In this document: in pieces, positions 16,374 through 24,741 of the stretch
Numbering within the stretch: position 1 is the first letter of the stretch
How the letters are laid out: every line of letters starts with the position of its first letter
NCBI GenBank assembly: GCA_029778715.1
Contig: JAKOPT010000027.1
Location: 1 to 64,000 of the forward strand
Direction: 5' to 3'
DNA length: 64,000 nucleotides
Source of the DNA: Actinomycetes bacterium
GTDB taxonomy: Bacteria; Actinomycetota; Actinomycetes; Actinomycetales; Dermatophilaceae
Made by a program: the position numbers and the translations under genes
The notes under the pieces: generated by a model
The model's database searches: none
What the model was told of the DNA's origin: nothing
Seen by the model: the letters and a program-made list of their open reading frames with translations, nothing else

Positions 16374-17690
16374 TCAACGGCCGGATGTCCGCCCCCAGCG
16401 CAGCGGGACCATCCCGGTCAGCACCAGGCCCGCGATCGGCACGAGCGGCCACCACCACGTCACGCCCCGGGCGTTGACGATGCCGTACATCGCCATGACC
16501 CCGAGTCCGCCGCACATCGCCACACACGCGAGCACCGCCCGCCACGTCGCCGGTGCCGGCCGGTCGTCACGCACCGGGGACTCGAACCGCCCGAACACCG
16601 CGATCAACCCCACGGTCACCGCCCCGAGCACGCCCCACCACAACGGCCGCGTCGCCCACCAGGCCCCCGACAGGGGCTCCACGCCCAACCCGAACCCGCC
16701 GAGGGCCAAAGACACCCCGATGGTGAGGATCATCGCCGTGAGGTGCCAGAGGTAGAGGGTCATGATCCGGGCGTTGACGAGCACGGTGAACCGCCAGACC
16801 CGAGCCCGCCGCAACCAGTGCGCCAGCACCGGCTCGGCCGCGAGCAACAGCCCGCCCTGGAGCAGCCCGAGGAACCCCATCGTCACCCGGGTCGGGAAGG
16901 AGTTGTTCACCGTGGCCCCGTCGAGGCCGACCATCGAGACCGGGTACGGGCCAAGCCAGACCAGCACGAGCAACCCGACCAGCCCGATCGCCGCCAACCC
17001 CACCCGGCGCGCGACTCCCCCAAGACGCCCATCGAGCCAGGCGAACCCCACGACGTGCACGGCCCCGAACACGATGACGTAGTTGGGGAAGCCCGCGAGG
17101 TCGCTGCCGGTGCCCAGGCTCACCGCATCGACCACCCCACCGACGGCCAGGAGCAACACCACCGCCCACCACCCGAGCCGCTCCCACAGCCACAAGGCCG
17201 CCGGCGCCAGCGCCACGACCATGACATACGCGGCGAGGAACCATGTCGGCACGAGCGCCACCTGCGAGGCCAGCCGCAGGGTCGCGCCCGAAACCCCCCA
17301 GGCATACGCGACCGACACAATGCCCAGCCAGGTGAGCAGCAACGGGATGACCGGCGTCCCGAGGCGACGCAACCGCGAGCGCAACCACGCGGCATACGAC
17401 ACCCCGCGCGAGCGGGAGGTGCGCCAGGAGAGCCCGTTCGCGTAGCCGCCGACGAGGAAGAACACCGGCATCACCTGGATCACCCAGGTGAGCGGATGGG
17501 TCCACGGAGCGAGATCGAGGATCTGGCCGGGGACGAACCGGCCCTCGCGCACGACGAGCGCGGCGGCCGTCCAGTGCCCGAACGCCACGGTGAGGATCGC
17601 CGCCGCCCGCAGGAAATCGACGACCCGGTTGCGGGTCGCGGGCGTGGCATCGGCGAGCGTCCGCACGTCGGTCAGGTCCATGAGCGCCAT
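16374..17690 (-). CDS. AT3-family membrane acyltransferase
   Basis: Integral membrane acyltransferase of the OafA/YrhL group, 438 residues with about ten helices. The N-terminal signature RNRVVDFLRAAAILTVAFGHW carries the conserved His, and MPVFFLVGGYANGLSW is the typical second motif. C-terminal helices include MTLYLWHLTAMILTIG with another conserved His. The family moves acetyl or longer acyl groups to extracytoplasmic polysaccharides, glycolipids or peptidoglycan; the acceptor is unknown. ATG at 17690 was chosen by homology; in-frame ATGs at 17771 and 17681 exist and none has a clear ribosome binding site. Its 3' end abuts the R2 tandem run. Confidence 0.85.
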   Translation of the reverse strand: MALMDLTDVRTLADATPATRNRVVDFLRAAAILTVAFGHWTAAALVVREGRFVPGQILDLAPWTHPLTWVIQVMPVFFLVGGYANGLSWRTSRSRGVSYAAWLRSRLRRLGTPVIPLLLTWLGIVSVAYAWGVSGATLRLASQVALVPTWFLAAYVMVVALAPAALWLWERLGWWAVVLLLAVGGVVDAVSLGTGSDLAGFPNYVIVFGAVHVVGFAWLDGRLGGVARRVGLAAIGLVGLLVLVWLGPYPVSMVGLDGATVNNSFPTRVTMGFLGLLQGGLLLAAEPVLAHWLRRARVWRFTVLVNARIMTLYLWHLTAMILTIGVSLALGGFGLGVEPLSGAWWATRPLWWGVLGAVTVGLIAVFGRFESPVRDDRPAPATWRAVLACVAMCGGLGVMAMYGIVNARGVTWWWPLVPIAGLVLTGMVPLRWGRTSGR

Positions 17691-17878
17691 TGTCGCCAAG
17701 GACCGGTCCCGCGGGCGGCGACGCGCGCGGCCGCGGCGGGGCGACGGCATACCCGCCGGTCCGGTCGCCATGTGGGACGGTGACCCGGTATGCCGTCCAC
17801 GAGCCGACCTCTTGCGTGTCACCGTGGGTGGGGTGGAAGGATGAGGGGCGGAAACGACCCCGTTCAGCAGGAGATCAC

Positions 17879-18910
17879 ATGCCTATCGCAACCCCCGAGG
17901 TTTACGCCGACATGCTCGACCGCGCCAAGGCGGGCGCGTTCGCCTACCCGGCGATCAACATCACCTCCAGCCAGACCGTCAACGCCGCGATCCGCGGGTT
18001 CGCCGAGGCCGGCTCCGACGGAATCATCCAGGTCTCCACCGGTGGCGCCGAATACGCGTCCGGCCCGACCATCAAGAACATGGTCACCGGTTCGCTGGCG
18101 CTCGCCGCGTATGCCCGTGAGGTCGCCAAGAACTACTCGGTCAACATCGCCCTCCACACCGACCACTGCCCCAAGGACAAGCTCGACGGGTTCGTCCGTC
18201 CGCTCATCGCCGCCTCGGCCGCGCAGGTCAAGGAGACCGGGCTGCCGATCTTCCAGTCGCACATGTGGGACGGCTCGGCCGTGCCGCTGACCGAGAACCT
18301 CGAGATCGCCAAGGAACTCCTCGAGCTCGCGCGCGCCGCGCACATCATCCTCGAGGTCGAGATCGGCGTCGTCGGCGGCGAAGAGGACGGGGTCGCCAAC
18401 GAGATCAACGACCAGTTGTACACCACGCCCGAGGACGCCCTCGCGACCGTCGAGGCCCTCGGCCTGGGCGAGAAGGGCCGCTACATGGCGGCGCTGACCT
18501 TCGGCAACGTCCACGGCGTCTACAAGCCGGGCAACGTCAAGTTGCGCCCGGAGATCCTCAAGCAGTGCCAGGACGCCATCGTCGCCGCCCACGGCCTGGC
18601 TGCCGGCTCCAAGCCGCTCGACCTGGTCTTCCACGGCGGTTCCGGTTCGCTGCCGCAGGAGATCTCGGACGCGGTCGACTACGGCGTCATCAAGATGAAC
18701 GTCGACACCGACACCCAGTACGCCTTCACCCGCCCGGTCGCCGGCTGGATGATGACGCACTACGACGGCGTCCTCAAGATCGACGGCGAGGTCGGCAACA
18801 AGAAGCAGTACGACCCGCGTTCGTGGGGCAAGGAGGCCGAGGCGTCGATGGCCGCCCGCGTCGTCCAGGCGTGCCAGGACCTGCGCTCGGCAGGCACGCA
18901 CGTCGGCTGA
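17879..18910 (+). CDS. fba: Class II fructose-bisphosphate aldolase
   Basis: Zinc-dependent aldolase of glycolysis and gluconeogenesis, cleaving fructose 1,6-bisphosphate to dihydroxyacetone phosphate and glyceraldehyde 3-phosphate. 343 residues, the usual class IIa length. Metal and catalytic motifs are intact: ALHTDHCPKDK (zinc His and catalytic Asp), EVEIGVVGGEEDG, FGNVHGVYKPG (zinc His) and DLVFHGGSGS (zinc His with the phosphate loop), then KMNVDTDTQYAFTR. AGGAG stands six bases before ATG 17879. It is a single-gene unit followed by 325 gene-free bases containing two R1 repeats. Confidence 0.96.
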   Translation: MPIATPEVYADMLDRAKAGAFAYPAINITSSQTVNAAIRGFAEAGSDGIIQVSTGGAEYASGPTIKNMVTGSLALAAYAREVAKNYSVNIALHTDHCPKDKLDGFVRPLIAASAAQVKETGLPIFQSHMWDGSAVPLTENLEIAKELLELARAAHIILEVEIGVVGGEEDGVANEINDQLYTTPEDALATVEALGLGEKGRYMAALTFGNVHGVYKPGNVKLRPEILKQCQDAIVAAHGLAAGSKPLDLVFHGGSGSLPQEISDAVDYGVIKMNVDTDTQYAFTRPVAGWMMTHYDGVLKIDGEVGNKKQYDPRSWGKEAEASMAARVVQACQDLRSAGTHVG

Positions 18911-19017
18911 CGCTCGCCGGTGACGCGGCGGTCGAGTTGTCGGCCGCCGGTTGTCGGTCCGTATGCCGTGGGGCCGGGTTCCGCTGGGAGCCCGGCCCCG
19001 CGGCATACCCGGTCGGT

Positions 19018-19072
19018 GTCAACACTCGACCAAGCCGCCTGTGAACAATCGACCAATAGGTGGATTGTTGAC
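19018..19072 (+). repeat. R1 hairpin repeat with a preceding half unit
   Basis: A full R1 unit occupies 19041-19072 (GTGAACAATC, core GACCAATAGGTG, GATTGTTGAC). Directly before it, 19018-19033 reads GTCAACACTCGACCAA, a left half of a second unit. It lies downstream of fba. Confidence 0.85.
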
Positions 19073-19134
19073 ACACGACGGACGGCGGGATGGCCGCAAG
19101 GGATGGGATGGCCGCAGGGGTCGCCCCCCGGGAG

Positions 19135-19166
19135 GTTAACAATCGACCAATAGGTGGATTGTTGAC
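19135..19166 (+). repeat. R1 hairpin repeat, left border of the accessory island
   Basis: Complete 32-bp unit (GTTAACAATC...GATTGTTGAC). It lies 70 bases before the antitoxin start and is in the same orientation as the copy at 22809-22840 on the far side of the island. Confidence 0.9.
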
Positions 19167-19211
19167 ACGCGAGCGGGCGGGATCGCGATGTCCAGGCCCC
19201 GCCCTGGTGGT

Positions 19212-19226
19212 GTAGCACGGTGCTAC
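19212..19226. promoter_or_regulatory. Palindromic operator over the antitoxin promoter
   Basis: A perfect palindrome, GTAGCAC-G-GTGCTAC, lies ten bases before the GTG start. Its right arm overlaps an extended -10-like TGCTACGAT (19221-19229). This is the expected layout for autorepression by a ribbon-helix-helix antitoxin. Transcription from this -10 would start very near the GTG, so the mRNA is probably leaderless. Confidence 0.6.
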
Positions 19227-19235
19227 GATCGGCAG

Positions 19236-19586
19236 GTGCGTAGTAGTCCTCCGACTCGCCTGCCGCTCGATGTGTACGAGGCGGCCTCGGTGGCGGCCGG
19301 CGTCAGCGGACGCAGCACGGCCCAACAACTCGCCTACTGGGCGCGACTGGGCCGGGAATTGGAGGCTTCGCCCGGGGTGAGTCAGCGGGACGTCGAACTT
19401 GTCCTCGCGGGTGCGGGGTCCTATGACGATTTGTCCGTCCGTGAGCAGGCCGTGGTCCGCGAGTCGTGGGACCGGGGGGTGGAGAGGCGCATTGCCGCGC
19501 TCGACCTCGCCGCGGAGTTCCGGGCGGCCGGTCGGTCGTGGACCGAGGCCGACGAGCACGGTCACCCCGTGACCGTCGCTCACTGA
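19236..19586 (+). CDS. ParD-like antitoxin
   Basis: 116-residue protein with an N-terminal ribbon-helix-helix-like segment (LPLDVYEAASVAAGVSGRSTAQQLAYWARLGRELE, about 9-43) typical of ParD-like antitoxins, followed by a charged C-terminal region expected to wrap the toxin. GTG 19236 starts inside a region with a palindromic operator. The stop is two bases before the zeta-like kinase start, so the two form a two-gene operon. I infer an antitoxin from fold and context. Classical epsilon antitoxins are not homologous, so this would be a non-canonical partner for a zeta toxin. Confidence 0.72.
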   Translation: MRSSPPTRLPLDVYEAASVAAGVSGRSTAQQLAYWARLGRELEASPGVSQRDVELVLAGAGSYDDLSVREQAVVRESWDRGVERRIAALDLAAEFRAAGRSWTEADEHGHPVTVAH

Positions 19587-19588
19587 CC

Positions 19589-20173
19589 GTGCCGCTCCTG
19601 TGGGTTGTGGCTGGCCCCAACGGGTCGGGAAAGTCCACCTTCGCCACTCGAGTCCTCCAGCCGGAGACCAACCTGCCCTTCATCAACGCCGACCTCATTG
19701 CGGCCCGGACGTGGCCCGGTGACGAGGAGGCGCACGGCTACGAGGCGGCTGCCCTGGCCCAGCAGCAACGCGAAGGGCTTCTGGCGCAGCGGGCTTCATT
19801 CATTACGGAGACCGTGTTCAGCCACGCCAGCAAGAACGTGCTGGTGGCGGACGCGCTTGCGGGTGGGTATCTCGTCTATCTCGACATCATGATGGTGCCT
19901 GTCGACGTGACCGTTCGCCGGGTTGTCGAGCGGGTGGCGACGGGTGGCCACACCGTCCCCGAGGAAAAGATCCGAGCCCGCTACGACCGCCTCCACGCGC
20001 TGATCGCTCGGGCGCGCGACCACTGCGACCGCACCCGGTTCTTCGACAACTCATCTGCGGAGAACGCCTTCCGACTGGTGGCCACTTATCGCCGGGGACG
20101 GCTCATGGGGACTCCGGACTGGCCGAGATGGGCCCCGCCCGCCTACGTCGGCTGGAACCATCCCGTTCTATGA
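19589..20173 (+). CDS. Zeta-toxin-like P-loop kinase
   Basis: 194-residue P-loop protein. Walker A is VVAGPNGSGKSTFATRVL (about 7-24), followed by INADLIA, with the Asp position used by zeta toxins to bind or activate the substrate sugar, then FITETVFSHASK and a lid Arg region VVERVATGGHTVPEEKIRARYDR. Zeta and PezT toxins phosphorylate UDP-N-acetylglucosamine and block cell-wall synthesis; related kinases of unknown substrate share these motifs. GTG start immediately after the antitoxin. The last six bases overlap the end of the convergent HEPN gene. Confidence 0.82.
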   Translation: MPLLWVVAGPNGSGKSTFATRVLQPETNLPFINADLIAARTWPGDEEAHGYEAAALAQQQREGLLAQRASFITETVFSHASKNVLVADALAGGYLVYLDIMMVPVDVTVRRVVERVATGGHTVPEEKIRARYDRLHALIARARDHCDRTRFFDNSSAENAFRLVATYRRGRLMGTPDWPRWAPPAYVGWNHPVL

Positions 20174-20887
20174 GGTGACAAGCGTTGCTTCGTCCAGAAA
20201 GCGGGCAAGCAAACTTAACCCGGCGAGGCGTTCGAGGGCCTCAACCTCGGAAAGTTCCTCGATTTGGTGAGCTGCTGGGTTTCGAAAGGCGGCATACCAC
20301 CCGTCTCCAAGTGAGCGCATGCCCTTCAGTCGGCTCGCCCTCGACTTCTCGTCGCCAGGCCACGGGTGTCTCAGTCGCGGTTTTCCTGGTTGTGGATCGT
20401 CGTCGCTAAGGATCTGTCGGATGAGATCGCCGTCGCGGATATCGCGACGGCTGACCTTGTTCTGGGTCTCGGCGTTAACCTTCTTGGCCGCCGCGGAGAC
20501 CGCCTCCGCGTAGTGGTGGCTTTGCCAGAGGGGGCGTGCGCCTTCCCAGACCCACGGGTGGAGGGACGCGGCGTTGAGGTCGGGGGCGCTGTCCCCGAGG
20601 TTTGCGCGAATCTCACGACCACGTCTTATTGTCTCCTGGCAGCGGATCGCCCACTCCCGATCTGGGCGAAGTCGATCCCTGCTATCGCGCCTCACGGTTG
20701 GCATGGTTCCGATGACTCGCTCCCAGATGGCTTCGGCGACAACCCGTTGGGCGGCGATCCTGTCGTCGCTGCCGACGTACGTGGCGGCGTACAGGCCGGG
20801 CGGATCCCGGTAGTCGATCAGTTCTACGAACTTCGCGAGTTCGTTGAGTGCCCACTCCTCATTCACTCGTGACACGGTCCTTCCCAT
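20168..20887 (-). CDS. HEPN-fold protein, TIGR02391 (Ymh) family
   Basis: 239 residues. The C-terminal half matches the TIGR02391 pattern: LHPWVWEGARPLWQSHHYAEAVSAAAKKVN, then LIRQILSDDDPQPGKPRL and a final helical block with FRNPAAHQ (about 207-214). RNxxxH is the catalytic motif of HEPN ribonucleases, so an RNase role in abortive defence is a reasonable inference. The N-terminal 100 residues are helical and unrecognised. ATG at 20887 was chosen over one at 20929, which would run into the divergent promoter. It is divergent from the unknown protein/XRE-ImmA pair across 61 AT-richer bases. Confidence 0.75.
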   Translation of the reverse strand: MGRTVSRVNEEWALNELAKFVELIDYRDPPGLYAATYVGSDDRIAAQRVVAEAIWERVIGTMPTVRRDSRDRLRPDREWAIRCQETIRRGREIRANLGDSAPDLNAASLHPWVWEGARPLWQSHHYAEAVSAAAKKVNAETQNKVSRRDIRDGDLIRQILSDDDPQPGKPRLRHPWPGDEKSRASRLKGMRSLGDGWYAAFRNPAAHQIEELSEVEALERLAGLSLLARFLDEATLVTS

Positions 20888-20892
20888 CACGC

Positions 20893-20927
20893 TTGCTGGC
20901 TTGCAATCATGGTACAAATATAACCAC
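20893..20927. promoter_or_regulatory. AT-rich divergent promoter/operator region
   Basis: The 61 bases between the HEPN gene and the unknown gene contain a pocket, GGTACAAATATAACC, flanked as TGGT...ACCA (20910-20926). It is an imperfect dyad and the most AT-rich spot in the neighbourhood. TTGCTG (20893-20898) and TATAAC (20919-20924) are promoter-like but 20 bases apart. A site for the XRE domain encoded downstream is plausible. Confidence 0.3.
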
Positions 20928-20948
20928 AACTACTGGGAAGGCTCGATC

Positions 20949-21608
20949 ATGACGCGTGAAGACGTCCGCCGTGCCGTGAAGGGCTACGCGGACTCCGCCT
21001 CGGTGGCGCTTTGGGAAGGCCTGGCCGCCGGCATCGCCGAGGCGGAAGCCACACTGCGGGGACTGCCGCACCGCAGCGACTATCCGTTCGCACTCCCCTT
21101 GTTGGCTCGCATGCACATGCGCAACTACTGGATCGACGGCGGCGCGCCCGCCGGATGGGTGGTAGGCGGGAACCCGCGCCTCATGGGGCAGACTCTTCTT
21201 CTCCACAAGGAGGCAAATATCGAGATGCGGTTGCTCAAAGAGCGGAGGCGAACCTACCCGGGCGGCGTCCCTGTGGCCGGAACCAACGCCGAACGGCGGC
21301 AATACTGGCAGGCAATGTTGCCTTTCAATTCGGTGTTCCCTAACGAAAGCCTCGTGGAGGATCGCCTCAGGCTGCTGCTTCTTTGGGACCGTGTCATGAG
21401 CGGGGGCGAGGGGCGATTGACCTTACGCATCGTGCGGACCCTCGGCCCAGGAATCTACGGTCAACGGGTGCCCCTCGACATGAATTACGAGATCAAACAG
21501 CACGGTGGCATCTTCGACCACCTGCGCTTCCCCGGGGACCCACAAGATGATGACCTCTTCGCCGATATTGATTGGCAGGAGAACGAGGGCGATGATCTGG
21601 CCCAGTGA
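20949..21608 (+). CDS. Unknown protein encoded with an XRE-ImmA protein
   Basis: I do not recognise this 219-residue protein. It is soluble, with an amphipathic N-terminal helix (REDVRRAVKGYADSASVALW), an aromatic-rich central part (MHMRNYWIDGGAPAGWVVGG), a basic stretch (MRLLKERRRTYPG) and a very acidic tail (DPQDDDLFADIDWQENEGDD). No catalytic motif stands out. ATG at 20949 is preceded by GGGAAGG. The last 17 bases overlap the start of the XRE-ImmA gene, which implies tight coupling. The codon usage is visibly less GC-rich than the flanking housekeeping genes, which suggests acquisition. By position it could be the toxin or effector controlled by the XRE-ImmA protein. Confidence 0.7.
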   Translation: MTREDVRRAVKGYADSASVALWEGLAAGIAEAEATLRGLPHRSDYPFALPLLARMHMRNYWIDGGAPAGWVVGGNPRLMGQTLLLHKEANIEMRLLKERRRTYPGGVPVAGTNAERRQYWQAMLPFNSVFPNESLVEDRLRLLLLWDRVMSGGEGRLTLRIVRTLGPGIYGQRVPLDMNYEIKQHGGIFDHLRFPGDPQDDDLFADIDWQENEGDDLAQ

Positions 21609-22701
21609 GGTCGCGACCCGCGGGTCTCGGCTCCTTACCCTTCGTCACTTATTCGTGTTGACTCAAGGCGAACTGGCCGACCGCCTTGCGGTTTCCCAGG
21701 GCTTCGTGTCCCAAGTGGAGAAAGACACCAAGGCATTGCCTCGGGAGGTCGCGGACCGAGCATGCCGCGAGTTCGATCTCCCAGGGTCCTTCTTCGCTGT
21801 GGGATCAGATGTTGAAGAGTTGGGCGTTGCCACGTTTCGCAAATCGGCCAAGGCCAGCATCCGGGACGAGCAGCACGTTAAGGCTCTTCATTCGGAGGCC
21901 TCCCGCTTGTTCCGCCTTGCCTCTCAGGCCTCCGGCTATCACCACTTCGACCTCTCTGGGCTTGCCATGGACGATGAGGAGGATGCGGCGTCCAAGGTTC
22001 GTGCGCTTCTCGGAATCGGCCCTGTCGATCCGATCCCGAACGTCACCCGTGCTCTCGAAAGACTCGGTGTTGGCGTCATTCACGTGCTCGACCCCCTAGA
22101 TGATGAGAAGCGCGAACACAACGGGATTTCCCGGCCACACCGATTGAACGACCGCCCCGTTATTGCCACCGTGGGTGACCAGCCACCCGCGGTCCTGCGA
22201 ATGACGCTGCTGCACGAATTGGGTCACCTCATCTACGACAGCGATTTGTCAACGCCTATTCGGAGCACCCGCGCGCCCGAGGAGGCTCGAGCATTCCGCT
22301 TCGCCGGCGCAATGCTGGTTCCTGGTTCCGTTATTCGGCAGCGCATTACTGAGACCCTCAGGCTGCACGGATATCTTCGTGTCAAGGCTGACTACGGCAT
22401 CACCGCAAGCGCCCTCATTCACCGTGCCCGTGACATCGGTGCCATCTCGCCTGCGCGTCAACGGAGCCTATATATCCAGCACTCCTCTCAAGGCTGGCGG
22501 CACAACGAGCCCGTCGATGTCGCCGCCGAGCAACCACGACTCCTAGCACAAGCCGCCCACCGCGCCCTCGCGGACACTCCTGGACGCATCGCCGTGGAGA
22601 CTGGGGTCCCTGAGGCCCTGGTCCGCCACTGGCTCGGAGTACCACCGAGGCGGCCCGCGCTCGCGCCCGTGATCACCCTCGCCCGCAGGGCCCCGAAGTA
22701 G
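21592..22701 (+). CDS. XRE HTH - ImmA/IrrE metallopeptidase fusion
   Basis: 369 residues. The N-terminal XRE-type helix-turn-helix is LFVLTQGELADRLAVSQGFVSQVEKDTK (about 20-48). A zinc-peptidase domain of the ImmA/IrrE (M78, COG2856) type has HELGH in LRMTLLHELGHLIYDS and a downstream Glu in EEARAFRFAGAMLVP. The C-terminal 100 residues are helical. Such fusions act as repressors or antitoxins released by peptide or protein signals in phage-like and toxin-antitoxin settings. ATG at 21592 overlaps the upstream gene. An R1 repeat follows about 110 bases after the stop and marks the right border of the island. Confidence 0.85.
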   Translation: MIWPSEVATRGSRLLTLRHLFVLTQGELADRLAVSQGFVSQVEKDTKALPREVADRACREFDLPGSFFAVGSDVEELGVATFRKSAKASIRDEQHVKALHSEASRLFRLASQASGYHHFDLSGLAMDDEEDAASKVRALLGIGPVDPIPNVTRALERLGVGVIHVLDPLDDEKREHNGISRPHRLNDRPVIATVGDQPPAVLRMTLLHELGHLIYDSDLSTPIRSTRAPEEARAFRFAGAMLVPGSVIRQRITETLRLHGYLRVKADYGITASALIHRARDIGAISPARQRSLYIQHSSQGWRHNEPVDVAAEQPRLLAQAAHRALADTPGRIAVETGVPEALVRHWLGVPPRRPALAPVITLARRAPK

Positions 22702-22808
22702 TGCTTCAGACAGACCACACTACGGTCCTCGCCGCCAGAACACGTGACGCCCTTGAAGTGGTGATGTTCCTTCGTTGGGAGTGCGTCCTCGCGGCATACC
22801 CATCGCGT

Positions 22809-22840
22809 GTCAACAATCGATCAATAGGTGGGTTGTTGAC
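22809..22840 (+). repeat. R1 hairpin repeat, right border of the accessory island
   Basis: Complete 32-bp unit with one change in the core (GATCAATAGGTG). It has the same orientation as the copies at 19041 and 19135. It is followed after about 57 bases by the DUF3151 housekeeping gene. Confidence 0.9.
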
Positions 22841-22896
22841 TCGCGACCGGTGGCAGAGCCGCAGGCCGGGCGGGGCGTCGTGGCACAGTGGCGGGT

Positions 22897-23304
22897 ATGA
22901 CGAACGACCTCATGGGAATTGCCCCCACGTACCTGCCCGAGGACCCGGCGGCGGCCGCGCTCGCCGCGAGCAAGGAACCACCCGAGCGCATCGCCGCGGC
23001 ATACCCGGCGTCGTCGCTGGCGTGGGCGACGCTGGCCGAGGCGGCGTTGGCGGCCGAGCAGCCGGTGCAGGCCTACGCCTATGCGCGCACGGGCTACCAC
23101 CGCGGACTGGACGCCCTTCGCCGGGCCGGGTGGCGCGGGCAGGGCCCGATCCCGTGGGAGCACGAGCCCAACCGCGGGTTCCTGCGTGCCCTCGCCGCCC
23201 TGGCCAGGGCCGCCGGCGCCATCGAAGAGGAGGACGAGCGGGCCCGCTGCACCGAGTTCCTCCGGGCCTCATCCAGGACGGCAGCCCTCGCCCTCGGGGT
23301 GTGA
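22897..23304 (+). CDS. DUF3151 family protein
   Basis: 135-residue cytosolic helical protein of a family restricted to actinobacteria and without a known function. Recognisable parts are LPEDPAAAALAASKEPPERIAAAYPASSLAWATLAE, AYAYARTGYHRGLDALRRAGWRGQGPIPWEHEPNRG and an acidic helix EEEDERARCTEFL. ATG 22897 was chosen over GTG 22888. It is followed by purA after 110 bases; the same neighbourhood (DUF3151 near adenylosuccinate synthetase) is common in actinobacteria, but no functional link is established. Confidence 0.85.
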   Translation: MTNDLMGIAPTYLPEDPAAAALAASKEPPERIAAAYPASSLAWATLAEAALAAEQPVQAYAYARTGYHRGLDALRRAGWRGQGPIPWEHEPNRGFLRALAALARAAGAIEEEDERARCTEFLRASSRTAALALGV

Positions 23305-23330
23305 GGGCGCCCGCAGCGGTGGTGCGCTGA

Positions 23331-24716
<1,386 letters not shown>

Positions 24717-24741
24717 CCTGCCAACCCAGCGCCGCGCCAAC

